DNA of 64,000 nucleotides from Achatina immaculata (taxonomy: Eukaryota; Mollusca; Gastropoda; Stylommatophora; Achatinidae). The notes beneath the pieces are model-generated. The model was not told where the DNA came from, did no database searches, and was given only the letters and a program-made list of their open reading frames with translations. Below are positions 10,403 through 23,800 of this stretch, piece after piece (position 1 is the first letter of the stretch; each line of letters begins with the position of its first letter). The stretch lies in the NCBI GenBank assembly GCA_009760885.1, contig CM019691.1, forward strand, positions 30,498,314 through 30,562,313, written 5' to 3'. Both the position numbers and the translations under genes were made by a program.

Positions 10403-13400
10403 AAGGATGATAGCTTTTTGTACCATCTCACTGGTCAGCGGGAGTGGTTCATTTATCTGCTTCCCTCTGAGTGAGTCATACAAAATCATCCAGTGTGACG
10501 GAACAGACAAGCCAAGGCAACAAGATGTGAAGAGTGGGCAAAGACAAGACAGGACTTGGTTTCATTTAATATAAGAAGGAACATCAAATCCATGGAACAA
10601 ACAGCAAGGAACGTTAGTAAGTTACGGATGTGTGCATTCCAGTAGGAACTTCAGGTTCATGAAGGTGTTATAAACCAACAACTTGCAGACCTCAGGGAGT
10701 CATATCATGACCCAGAGGGGCCCACCCTTTTTAAGAGCATCAGAAGTTTAAAGGGTTGAAATGCTTGCTTGTGGGGAAAGGGGGGGGGGGGGGAAATGAC
10801 CTCTCTACAACAGAATTTCCTGCTTCTAACTAATCATAAAACATATGCCATCTAATGTCAGTTTGAACATACAGTGCAATATTAAACACTGCTATGACTT
10901 GAAGAATAAATCATCTGTATAAATACAGAAACAAATAACACTTTCAACACATGGTAGACATTTATCTTCATTTAGAATAGTCATGAACTCAGGCATATTC
11001 AGGTGTATAGAACAAAAATCCATGGAACTAAAATTCTACTGATGTTTACACTCACTGAATCCAGCTACGTCACATAACACTAGAATAAAATTGTTAACAT
11101 GCCAGCCATATTTGATGGGTTCCATTACATCATCTCAAGTAGCTAAAGTCAAAGAAACAATTCTGCACAGTGACCAGAAGTGACATCATTTCTTTCAAAA
11201 AGATGACTACTAATTCTGTATTATAGCTCCAATGAAATAATGACCAGTAATGTTCATATGAGGATAGACCAATGTAGGTGCATCATAAATACAACATACG
11301 AGTATTACAGACAGACTGAAAGCATACTTCATAAGGTTTTTTGAATGAACAATTCTAATTAATTAGTTCCAATAAACACCAAGTCCAACACACACAACAA
11401 TGCTGAGCCCAACATTACCACAATGTTGGAGGTTAAAGCCTGCAACAAAACGAATATCAAATATAAGCACAACTTCAGTTTAAAAAATATGTATATTTCC
11501 ATTACATCTTTTGAAAATGTAATTTTGGCCAAATGCAAAACAATGTTCTACTCCATTTAAAAAAAAAAAGATGTTCTTCAGAGTCCAGAACTACAAGACA
11601 ATGTTCTCTGTGACTGACGCATTGTAATGGTCTAAATAAAAAAACAGAAAGCAGACCACATGCTGACACATGAAAACAACAGAAAATTACACATAGCACA
11701 AATTAATATAAATAAATTATGTGATCAGAGGAAAGATCTTTGTTCAAGATGGAATGTATGAGGCTTTGCAAAAGCAGACAAGACCGCAATTATTTTGATC
11801 TACTCCCAGTTATTCCAAACACTTTTTTTGGTGACAGTATACAAAAATGAGTCAATTTTACATGTTCAGCTTCTGCATTCATGACTACAGGAAAAAATAT
11901 AGTTGTTTTCAAACATAATTTTGACAAAATCCGTGGCAAAAAAAAAAAGTTACAAAATGCATGACAGTATAATCTGCTTTGCAAGAGCTGGATATAATAT
12001 TAAGCAGTCAATTTATGTAAGAAAAGAGGTGATAATGGCATTTAGTAAAGTTAATCACATACATTGTGATACTTTATGACAAAAAAAAAATCACAGTTTG
12101 AGACACAATTACAAATAACGAATAACAAAAGAAAATTAATAAATAAAATTTTTTTTTAAAAAGTAAGATTTTTATTATTATTGTAAACTTCTATTAAGCT
12201 TTCATATAACAAATCAATGTTACCTTCCACAATCATAAGAAAAATTAATTTCTTCCTGGTGAGTTTAAATGCCTTGTGAGATCTGCACATAATGTAGCTT
12301 TCAGACTGTTTTGTACATCCTGCTCATTTTCATTATCTTGTTAGTTTCATTGGTAAGGTGAGAGCAGCATGAAATGTGATTACCATCCCATACAACATAC
12401 AGTAAGCTACATATTGTTATCTGCATATTCCTTGTTCCCTTTTCTCCATGGGAATGGATTCTGCCAGGAAATCTGCTTACTTTACTCACCAGGAATTCAA
12501 GCAAAGCCATTGTGCCCTACACCTCATCCAACTTAAACAACTGTGCTACAAATTTCTTACCTCAAGTTTACGCTCTCTAAAAGATCCTGCAACATATGTT
12601 TGCTGCAATGATGTGAAGAAAAAAATCTTATGCTGATGCACCACACTAAGCAGTTATTATATACTGTACATTAGCTGTCAGTTCAAATTTCTAAACTTAA
12701 AACTGTAAAATGCAAAATCCACAAGCAAAAATGAGTGCAAAAACAGACAGATCACTTGCAAAGCTATAAAAATGCATAATGGATAATAAAGTGTATAATC
12801 TGTGATATGCTGCACAATAAAAACTTATCTATTAACACCTTTTATAACCAATATTCCTTGAATGAAAATATCATTACAGAAGAGATCCACAAACCTGTCA
12901 ATACATCACCTCTGTCAATATCATGTGCACATGAATTCTTACAACAATCTTCCTGCAACCTGTTCCTATCCTTTGTTCAATATTTCTTACATAAACGAGA
13001 TTTACTGCTGCTTTCCTAGGTCAAAGTTTTCTCTGACAAATGTTTAGACAAAATGAAAGAAAAAAATCTCAATTATTCAGAAAATACAAATTCACTCAGA
13101 TGAATTTTTGGTTCATTAAAAGAAAAGAAAAATTTCTCTTAAAAAATTTAACATCAAAATTGAAATACACAAATAAATAAAACTAAATGAAGGAATCAAA
13201 TGAAGATGTAGATAATGGAATCTATAGGAAGTCTTCATTTTATAAAAAAAAAATGAGTAGGGAAACTGCTTCTATATTCTTAAAACATGACAAAATGATC
13301 TTACATAGCCAATCACTAGGATACAGCTAAAGCCATCTATATGTTATATGATTTATAAATGACCCTAACCAAGAAGGCATCAAGATATATACATACGTGC

Positions 13401-16254
13401 TGAAGCATAATATTTACAAATAGTTAAGTACAAGTATGAATAGCAAGCTAAACAGCTTGTTCTGGAGCAGATCTGGCCTTCTGCTGATTGTGGAGGAACC
13501 AGAAAAATAGTTTTCAATCACAGAAAAAAAAAAAAAATCACTGAAAATATCTTCAAGTTTTTAAAAAAATATCCCCGTAATATCAAGTTCCATACCAAAC
13601 AGCAACAACATAAGTGAGGATCCGTTAAATTTAATAATGAATAAATCAGATCAAGATGCCCAATGTGTGTGTGCTCCTATTGGCCATAAATGATGTGATA
13701 GCATCATATATATCGAGCACGTGAATCAATCAACATTTTATTTCTGAATATTAGGTCACACTAACCTAAACCACCCAAAAAAAAACAAACCATACATTAC
13801 TCTTTTATTCTGCCTCCTCTTCCTTGATCATCCGTGATCCATGACAGCTGATCTAGTAATCTCTTTTGCTGGTGCACATCAGGTATAATCACCCAGCATT
13901 TCCACACCCACCTCTGTTTAAGCATGCATCTTTCTTTTCTCAAATCTTGAAGATCTTTGTTTCCTTACAATACACAGAGATTGTATGCCATCACATTCTG
14001 TGTACAGATGTGCTTACACATGTCAATGTCCTGCCATATGATGGAATACTGCTACCTGCTTTCTTCTTAGGAAGAGTAGAATAGTCTTGTTTTGAAGTAT
14101 TACTCTTCTTGAGCCTTTTCTCCAGTTACTGACAAATACTTCTCTCTAAGAAACTCTGAACCTTTATGTGACTTGTTTTGCCCCTGAACCTGATAATACA
14201 TATTTATGAAGTTAGTGAACACAGACAGTCCCAAGTCCCATATGTTTACATCCCCAGAAATTAACTGAATAAAGTAAAGAAGACATCAATCCGCCACAAT
14301 AAAAAGAAAATAAAGATAAAGATGGACAACAAATTTTTTAAAATGATGTGCCGAGTTAATTAAGAACCCCCCCCCCCCCCCCAAATAAAAATCCGGCAGA
14401 ATGAAACAAAAGTAAAATGAATAAAAATCCAAGCCAAGCAGGTCAAAAACATGTAACAACATGGATATTTTTCAATCCATTTACTTAATAACAAAATAAA
14501 TGCTTCACAGAAAATAGAAACCATCAAATGCTGTATGAAAACTGTGAAAGACTTTCAATGACTAAAACAACTTGCTCATTCGAGTTACCTGCTAACTTCA
14601 CATGATTATCTTCACTCTCAGGCAATTAAGAGTTTAAAAAAAAAAAGGAACTGCATAAAGTAACATGTTACTAACAAAAACACAACATAACTGTTAAATC
14701 ATTTTGCTCATTTCTCTCCATTATCATGCTAGACAAATCCATCATGCTAGACATCTGAGACATCTGTTGCCCTAGATATAATTCATTTTTCAGTTTTAAA
14801 CACATTTTTAAAAAAAATGATAAAATTTCAGCTGAATCTGCATTAATGTGTTTATGTCATCAACACTTAATTTACCCATATCCGTTGAAATGGTTTTTTA
14901 AAAAAAAAATAAAATATAAAATACCTGCAGTCATAAGGTTTAGTTCTGTTATCAGCAGTTCTAGCAGCTATGAGTAATGCAGTCAACAGTGTTTTGTTGA
15001 AGACCTGCTATTGGTGCTCTCGGATCTATGCAGTTGTTCAAATGGGTACCTGATTATATTAATGTTCAGGGGAAATATCTGTGAAAACTGGGACAAGATA
15101 CACTAAGGTACACTGAACATAATTTTAAACTGTCGCAAATGCTAAAATTAGACATTGCATCACTTCCTGAAATATCATAGCCATGATTTTTTATTACAAA
15201 AATAGTTTGTGTGCCATGGATGATGTATGGTAGGTTAAGAATTAATGCACAGAATGGGTAATAATGTGAGAAATCAAAACTGTGATCATTATTTCATTTT
15301 CAAAACCATTTACACATGACAAATGAAACATTCAAAATTTGGAACTGGCAATCCAGTAATACTCAAACTATAAATCTGAAATTGGGTGTCTATCAATATT
15401 TCATTAAGTTATCTTTGGTGGAAGGCCAGATAGGCATGTCAAGTTAAATAGCACAAGAATTGTAAATCAAAACAAACAAACAAACAAACAAAATGGGGTC
15501 ACTTGTTGCTGCGCACTGAAGGAATATTTCAGGGTAAGACTGGAACAGCCATGGTCTTGTCCGAGTGCAAGGATGATGATATTATTTATCTGAGTTATGC
15601 GAATTTTTCTTTCAGGAGCATCCTCAGCTCAACTCTTTCAGTCCAGAATAACGCTGGCAGTGCTGGTCATTCTTGCACGCTCGTGCTTTTGTGAATCAAA
15701 TACTCAGAGAAATATTCAGGCAAAGTTTATAAAATTAAAAGCAACATGTTTCTAACCCAACTAACATTTTTAAATTATAGAGTAGCTTCCCTTGAAGATT
15801 TTTTCTACCAAATTTTCTCATCAAAATTTATTCTGGCAGAGCATGGAATTTAACTCAGGAGTGAACGAGCTATGGAAATCCAAATTTTAATGAATTTTTC
15901 TTGTGCTCATTCTCGTTATTTAACCTTTGTAGTTTCTAGAAAATGCTGGGAATTGAAAAAAAAATCTCACAAAACAGAAAAAAAAGAGAGATTTATATGA
16001 CATTTTTCCATGAGGATTCTGAATAATTAATTCTGCAGTTTTCACAAAAAATACGGTACAGATCTCGTAATTCCTACAAGTATGACAACCAGTAACTAAC
16101 TATAGTTATCAAATTTTCTACAGAAAATTTAAAAAACTTTATCTTGTTTTCTCATCATGGGATATAGCCACACTCTTATCATTTTCCTCTTTTTGATTTC
16201 AACTGTTCATCAGATTTCAACAGAATAAAATCTGTTACTTATAATCACTGTCTT
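10403..16254. other. Long AT-rich stretch downstream of PLXDC
   Basis: No exon or transposon recognised in nearly 6 kb. Poly-G at about 10780-10793, poly-C at about 14367-14382, (AAAC)n at about 15470-15491, many poly-A/T tracts. It lies 3' of the PLXDC stop on the gene's strand, so part may be a long 3' UTR, but no polyadenylation site can be chosen from sequence alone. Confidence 0.4.
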
Positions 16255-16565
16255 TTACATGTCTAGTGATGTCTAGTGACGGACCAACTATAATCACTGC
16301 CTTTCAGATGCCTAGTGAAGGACCAACTATAATCACTGTCATTCAGATGTCTAGTGACAGACCAACTATAATCATTGTCTTTCAGATGTCTCGTGATGGA
16401 CCAACTATAATCACCGTCTTTCAGATGTCTAGTGATGGACCAACTATAATCACCGTCTTTCAGATGTCTAGTGATGGACCAACTATAATCACCGTCTTTC
16501 AGATGTCTAGTGATGGACCAACTATAATCATTGTCTTTCAGATGTCTTGTGATGGACCAACTACT
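16255..16565. repeat. 39-bp minisatellite, about 8 copies, open in frame
   Basis: Unit TCAGATGTCTAGTGATGGAC + CAACTATAATCACCGTCTT. Since 39 is a multiple of 3, one plus frame stays open and reads MSSDGPTIITVFQ repeatedly. There is no start context, no domain and no flanking exon signal, so I treat the 138-codon ORF as a by-product of the repeat. Confidence 0.9.
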
Positions 16566-17796
16566 GAAGAAAAATCATGTTACATACTGTTTTTCAAACA
16601 AGAAATTAAAAATATTCTGCTGGAGGCTAACGCTAAGCAACAAAACAAAACCACAAAACCAACAAACGATCATGAGACATAAAGCTCTTGGCACTTATTA
16701 CTCTTGTAATAATCAATGAAGAATAATGACGAAAAAAAAACAAACTGTGCCAGAACAAACTTTAAAAAAAAAAAACAGATTCATTTTTTGCTAATTTACA
16801 TAACATATAACTTTCATCTGAAAGTTCAGCAAGGGATAAAATTTGTTTAAAATTCATTTTCACACATTTAATAAGAAGTGCAATTTCACAATTTCAATTC
16901 AACTCTTACTTGACTTTAATAGGTTTCTACTTAGTAAAAACAATCATGCTATGCTTTTTTTTTTTGTGCAAAAAATACTGTGGCCACGAAAAAGAAAAGA
17001 AAAAAAAATACCAATATTATATCTGGTACCTTCATGTTCTGATTTATTTGAAATAAACTTCTCTCATGAAGAATATAAAAAAAAAAAAACTTCCCAAAGC
17101 TGATAAAAAACCAAAAAAAATGAAACATTTATATTCTTAATTTGAAAAAAAAAAACTTGTGATTCAACATACCTTAAAATTAAATAAATTTTTTTTTTGG
17201 TAGTAAGTGGATAATTAGATGTAATTTGAAAGCTTCTGACAGAGTTATATGCCATTCTGACAATATTTTAATATTTTCATGACCACAGAAGCACTGACTC
17301 CAGCAGAGACAGTTGAATACAAGTTAATATCAAGGTATCATGCAACATTTAAAAAAAAAAAAAAAATGTAAAAGAGTCTGTGACATTTTAAATAATCTGA
17401 CTTTTGAATTACAAAATTGTTGCACTTTTAACATTCTATCACAGGTTAAATAAAAAAAAAAAACATTTTGCATGGCACCTATAGGAACATAGCAATATTC
17501 TTGCCAATGAATTATTAATAAAAAGAAAGTTACCACGTTTCATGAAATCACGAAAGCACAAACAGTTCTCAAGACATCCGTATTAGCGTTAACATCATCT
17601 GACACTTTTTTCGGTTATAATTTTACCAAGTCTGGTTCATTAAAACATATTTTCATCATGCCTGTGAGGTGATTCAAGTAACGAAATACATTTTTAAATA
17701 AAATAATACAAGCATACATTTCCCATGAGACCCTGTTTGAAACATGGCTAGAAATAGGTTATAAGCCAGAGCAACAACAACAAACAACTGTTGCCA
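16566..17796 (-). other. Probable proximal 3' UTR of PLXDC
   Basis: Directly follows the PLXDC stop codon on the minus strand. AT-rich with poly-A/T tracts and no recognisable repeat. An AATAAA on the minus strand lies at about 17041. UTR status is inferred only from position. Confidence 0.35.
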
Positions 17797-17886
17797 TTAG
17801 GCATGGCTTTCCAGTTTGTACTTGGTTCCAGCATCAGAGCTGCTTTTCCAGAACTTTATTTTTGATGTGAACTGACTTGGGCGGTG
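17797..17886 (-). CDS. PLXDC: PLXDC last coding exon: cytoplasmic tail and stop
   Basis: 90 bp including TAA at 17799-17797. Acceptor TTTATTCCAG|CAC. Encodes HRPSQFTSKIKFWKSSSD then AGTKYKLESHA and stop. It matches the vertebrate tail ERRP..WPAMKF......YAEVE, though it lacks the C-terminal EGF(V/M)EAEQC extension. The 3' UTR would run leftwards into the AT-rich stretch below 17797; I could not fix its polyadenylation site. Confidence 0.88.
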   Translation of the reverse strand, partial: HRPSQFTSKIKFWKSSSDAGTKYKLESHA

Positions 17887-20800
17887 CTGGAATAAAAAAA
17901 TGACATTTTTTTTTACAGCTTCAGATTTTTGTAAATCATTCATGCTTCTAACTAAGAAAATTTATTCATTCTCATAGTTTCTTTCCACTGATAAAATGAC
18001 ACATAAAAGATCTGTAGATGTCAGTGTTCATGCAGCTTAGCTAGCAGATGAAAGATATTTAACAGATGACAAATGTGATGTGAAGATGATAAATGGTTCA
18101 TTCTTTGTGAACAGATGATAAACATATGTGAATTTTTAAAAGGCAACAAAATTTTAAATCATTATGCTACAAACAGGTAGTCAGGATATTACAAAATGAA
18201 TTACTATGTGGTAAGTTGATAAATACTTGGTATAATGTGGAACAAATTCAAGTACAATGCAAGATAAGACAGATGAGCAAACACCAACCTGTGTCTCATG
18301 GGTGATCAGAAAAAGAAGATATATACATATGTAGGCCATGTGGTGAGAAGAAACAATCAGAGAATACCAAAACAAGCTTCAAGCGGAGCACAATAGGCTG
18401 AAGAAAAATAGGTCGACCACATGAAACTCTAAAGAGGACATTGTTAATAGAAGCCAGTTTAGTGCGTATAACATCCCTTGATGAAGTTGAAAGACTTGCC
18501 AAGAACAGGAAAACTTGGTAACCAACTATGCGAGCCCTATGTAACGTTTAAATGGCACAGGAAGGATGTAAGATGTAAGGTAAGTTGATGACATATGAAT
18601 TAATGACAAATAAATTATGACAGATATCAGCTACTAACATACATGATGTAGATGACAAACAAGATGAACAACTGATAAACAAATGAACTATATATACATA
18701 AATTAGATGACAAACATGATGAATACATGACAAATAAATTATATAATGACAAAATGAGCTACTGACATACAACATCTAGATGACAAATGTGTATAAATGA
18801 CAAATGAGAATGTGATGAAATGAGCTACTGACATACAATATGTAGGTAACAAACATAATGAATAAATGACAAATTTTGGCAAAATGAGCAACTGATTTAT
18901 ATGAAAAAGATGACAAAGAAGATGAGCAAATGACAAATAAATTATGACAAGCAAATCTTTAGCAGATGACTAACAGATGCCAAATGATGAGTACAATCAA
19001 CCTGACATACTCTCTCTCTCTCTCTCTGAACCTTAAGTGCCCAGGGCACATGGATGTATAAAATTGGAAAAAAGTAGGAGCAGCTTTATTACTTAACGAT
19101 TACAAAGTTGTGACGTTTCGGCGTGAGCCTTAATCATACAAAAACATACAGGACGAAGAAATAGGGAGAGGAGATAAAGTATAGATTTACATGAATACTG
19201 TTAAAAAAAAAAAAAAAGGTACTTAGCTGTAAATAAGGTGTGGCTTGTCTGGCGGTGTGTGTCAGGAATGGATCTGGTAGGACGTGGAAATTGTTTAAAT
19301 AGAGACCTGTGACATGTGGTCGGTGGGTTGTAACTGGGAGTGGTGGATGGGGAACCGGGGAGGGGAGAGAGAGTGACGCACTACTGGCCTAGCTAGGAGA
19401 ATTTGAAACAGGTGATTGGGGAAGAGATGTTGCAGAGAAGAGGGGTTGCTGAGAAAATAGCGGGGTTGCAGAGTGATGCTGTGAGGAAGTTTGAAAAGTA
19501 AGTGGGGTTGCAGAGTGATGCTGTGAGGAAGTTTGAAAAGTAAAAAGGGGTGGATTTAGTGGAGAGGTACTATAATGATTGAATAAGATGATGTTACGTG
19601 TAACTAAACAGCGAGTTTAACCCATGTGGTTCCAGCGTCCCATAATTTTGAATGCACCGGTTCTCAAGTGCCAGGCGGCTTGTATCATCTGCGTGACATT
19701 GTTTAATGGCTGTTACCAGAAAATCAGATTTGCCTCTGTGGTTGGGGCCATTGAAATGATTTGGGACTGGTTTCGAAGCATGCTGGGTGATGTCGTATAG
19801 ATGTTTTTGCATGCGGTCCCCTAATCTGAGGCCAGTCTCACCGATATATGTTATCCTGCATCTTTTGCACACGATGACATATATCACATTTCGGGACTCG
19901 CATGTGAATCCCTCATGAAGAGTGAGGATAGTTTTGGGAAAGGTGATTGTTTTCGTTTCCCAGGTGTTGTGTTACAAACCGCCCCCGCTGCGTTACCTGC
20001 CCTGTAGTTTGGGAAACGAAAACAATCACCTTTCCCAAAACTATCCTCACTCTTCATGAGGGATTCACATGCGAGTCCCGAAATGTGATATATGTCATCG
20101 TGTGCAAAAGATGCAGGATAACATATATCGGTGAGACTGGCCTCAGATTAGGGGACCGCATGCAAAAACATCTATACGACATCACCCAGCATGCTTCGAA
20201 ACCAGTCCCAAATCATTTCAATGGCCCCAACCACAGAGGCAAATCTGATTTTCTGGTAACAGCCATTAAACAATGTCACGCAGATGATACAAGCCGCCTG
20301 GCACTTGAGAACCGGTGCATTCAAAATTATGGGACGCTGGAACCACATGGGTTAAACTCGCTGTTTAGTTACACGTAACATCATCTTATTCAATCATTAT
20401 AGTACCTCTCCACTAAATCCACCCCTTTTTACTTTTCAAACTTCCTCACAGCATCACTCTGCAACCCCACTTACTTTTCAAACTTCCTCACAGCATCACT
20501 CTGCAACCCCGCTATTTTCTCAGCAACCCCTCTTCTCTGCAACATCTCTTCCCCAATCACCTGTTTCAAATTCTCCTAGCTAGGCCAGTAGTGCGTCACT
20601 CTCTCTCCCCTCCCCGGTTCCCCATCCACCACTCCCAGTTACAACCCACCGACCACATGTCACAGGTCTCTATTTAAACAATTTCCACGTCCTACCAGAT
20701 CCATTCCTGACACACACCGCCAGACAAGCCACACCTTATTTACAGCTAAGTACCTTTTTTTTTTTTTTTAACAGTATTCATGTAAATCTATACTTTATCT

Positions 20801-23800
20801 CCTCTCCCTATTTCTTCGTCCTGTATGTTTTTGTATGATTAAGGCTCACGCCGAAACGTCACAACTTTGTAATCGTTAAGTAATAAAGCTGCTCCTACTT
20901 TTTTCCAATTTTATACATTCTAGTATCACAGCTTTACTGCAGTGGTTAGTGTATAGTTGTATACTTATACACCAATTATTGTGTTACCAGGGCACATGGG
21001 GCTTCCACAAGGGTTTTCCACAAATGCCTGTCCTTTGCCTTTTTTTCTGCTCTTGCCCAGGTGAGCCCTCTATTGCTCAACATCCTTTCTGTTGTTCTTC
21101 TCCATGTCTCTTTTGGTCTACCCTTACTTCTGTTCCCCTGTGGTGTCCATCTTAGTGCTATTTTTGGTAGTGAGTTGTCAGTCATTCGGGAGCACATGTC
21201 CCAACCATCGCCAGCGTCTTTCCTCAATAACTGTTGTCAGTGGTTTCATCTGCATTTCTGCTAATAAGATGTTATTTCTTATAGTGTTTGGCCAAAATAT
21301 TTTTCTAATTCTTCGTAAACATTTAGTCTGGAAAACCTGACATACTACAGTCAACAAACATGATGACCAGATGACAAATGGAATGGTGCGATAATGACAA
21401 AAAAGTTGGTCTGTTGATACTTAAAAGATAGATGATAAATGGCAAACATATTAAAAAGAGATAGTAAATGATGAATGAATGACAAACAGACAATAAACAG
21501 ATAGCATTCAGACAGTGAGTGAATGAAAAATAAGAGCTCGGCAGATGACTAAACAGACAAATGAAAAGCTATAAAGCAAATACTGAACTATATAACAGAC
21601 ATAACAAATACAACAAACCACCTACCTCCATCAGCCACATGCCAGATCTAGATGTTGGATTTCTGTATGCATAAACCACCCATGATGCTACAGCTGCTAG
21701 CAAGCCACATATGATCAGTATAACGACCACCACTACAGCTACAGGAAAATCACCTTTCTTATTGCATTTGCCATCCTGAATAAAGACGTAAAAATTTCCT
21801 TACAAAGACAGTAAAGGCTACCATATAAAGATTTCTTTACAAATACAATGAATGTTAACTAGGGCCAAATGTATAAGGTGGTGTACTGATATCTACAGTT
21901 TGCTCCTTTCATCATTTGAGAATCTTGCTTATTTTATCAATATTTGTTTTCCTATAGGTGTTCATAGCATTCTTGTGAAACTTCATTATCCATCACCATC
22001 ACTACCACCATTACTACTACTACCATCACTACTTTTATTGCCACTACCCTTATTATTAGTCTAGCTGCTACTGTTTCTTCCACCTGCAACACTACTACCA
22101 TAATTACTACCATCATTACTATTACTATTACTTCTGCCACTGCCACCAACCACTAATACACTACTACTACCTACCATAAACCACTACTACTATTACAATT
22201 ACAGCAACCACCATCGCAACTTTCTCACCATCTTTCTTTAGTTTTCAGTCCCTGTTTCATGCTAACTTGGTATCCCTCTCATGAAAATGCACTTCAGTTT
22301 TCTTCTCTCACTACAACTGTACAAGTAACTTACTACAACTTAGCTACTTTCTACTAAATACCAACTCTCAACTATTTCATTCTATTCTTTGCTGATTTAA
22401 TTTTTTAAAAAAAGAAAGAAAGAAAGAGAAAAAACATATTATAAAATGAACTTAATTTCCTACTTCCTTCTGGCTTCTTTTATTTTCACACTCTGAAAAT
22501 ATGTGAACACATTTTGCTCTTGTAAACTTACGAAACTGAACGCTTAAGCTTCAATAAGACTTTAAGTTCAGCTAATTCTACATGCTAAAGAAGCAATATG
22601 AATTTGCAAATTAGGTCACCAACGAAGAGAAGACCAAGATCATTTTTTTTTCATTTTAATCATGAAAGGACAACATCAGGAAAGTGGCAGTGCTCAGTTA
22701 TGAATTCTATTCTTGAGCATCAATTTGCTGATATTTTTAACTGCTCTGCTCCTCTCCACAGATTCTTTAGTTGTTTTACTTTCTGAAGAGCGATAAATGG
22801 ACTCCTTTTAATTTCCCTCATTGTATCTCCATTATTAGTTAGTAGTGATCCAAGATATTCAAAACTCTCCACTTCTTCCAATTTTTCCTCATTGACATAT
22901 ATTTCAGCTGCACTGCTCTGTTAGTAACTGCAAAAGAACACGTCTTACAAAAACAAGTTTTGAAATGAAAAGTTCTTTGAAAGTAACAGCCGCTTGAAAC
23001 ATTTAGCTCTGGAAAAGCAATACTGTGACATTAAAATGATGCTTCACTCATTTCTTAGAAATAAGAAACAACATACATACAGAGCATATAGAGCAGATAA
23101 AAATAAAGGTCTTGATAATCTTAGATTCAATGGACTATTAGGGAAGAAAGGTTGTCCAAAAAAATCTGGGAGTTGGATTTCTGTATGCATAAACCACCCA
23201 TGATGCTACAGCTGCTAGCAAGCCACATATGATCAGTATAACGACCACCACTACAGCTACAGGAAAATCACCTTTCTTATTGCATTTGCCATCCTGAATA
23301 AAGACGTAAAAATTTCCTTACAAAGACAGTAAAGGCTACCATATAAAGATTTCTTTACAAATACAATGAATGTTAACTAGGGCCAAATGTATAAGGTGGT
23401 GTACTGATATCTACAGTTTGCTCCTTTCATCATTTGAGAATCTTGCTTATTTTATCAATATTTGTTTTCCTATAGGTGTTCATAGCATTCTTGTGAAACT
23501 TCATTATCCATCACCATCACTACCACCATTACTACTACTACCATCACTACTTTTATTGCCACTACCCTTATTATTAGTCTAGCTGCTACTGTTTCTTCCA
23601 CCTGCAACACTACTACCATAATTACTACCATCACTACTATTACTATTACTTCTGTCACTGCCACCAACCACTAATACACTACTACTACCTACCATAAACC
23701 ACTACTACTTTTACAATTACAGCAACCACCGTCGCAACTTTCTCACCATCTTTCTTTAGTTTTCAGTCCCTGTTTCATGCTAACTTGGTATCCCTCTCAT

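Larger units (their letters stand above)
19054..20986. mobile_element. Penelope-like retroelement, head-to-head palindromic insertion
   Basis: Two 5'-truncated copies of a Penelope-like element face each other. Arms 19054-19962 and 20010-20918 pair around position 19986 (coordinate sum 39972); every part I compared is identical, including a 15-nt homopolymer. The spacer is 47 bp, and 68 bp of extra sequence follow the right arm. The whole is flanked by an exact 13-bp duplication CCAGGGCACATGG (19041-19053, 20987-20999). Both arms carry the GIY-YIG endonuclease coding end and a hammerhead-like motif, both typical of Penelope-like elements. Confidence 0.9.
19011..21335 (-). mobile_element. LINE family A, copy 2, split by a Penelope-like insertion
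   Basis: The 3' end (19011-19053, GA/TC tail and GTGCCCAGGGCACATGG) and the rest (20987-21335) are one LINE A copy interrupted by 1.9 kb. Exact 10-bp target-site duplication CCTGACATAC flanks the whole unit (19001-19010 and 21336-21345). The right part encodes LPKIALRWTPQGNRSKGRPK, WRRTTERMLSNRGLTWAR and KDRHLWKTLVEAPCAL on the minus strand. It was inserted into the ATGACAAA repeat region of a PLXDC intron. Confidence 0.9.

Noticed and set aside
16266..16682. 138-codon plus ORF as a repetitive protein gene
   Set aside because: It is the open frame of the 39-bp minisatellite; no start context, splice signals or recognisable domain.
22000..22150. Minus ORF MVAVAEVIVIVMMVVIMVV... as a membrane protein
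   Set aside because: Translation of an imperfect trinucleotide repeat, present also in the duplicated unit at about 23500-23670.
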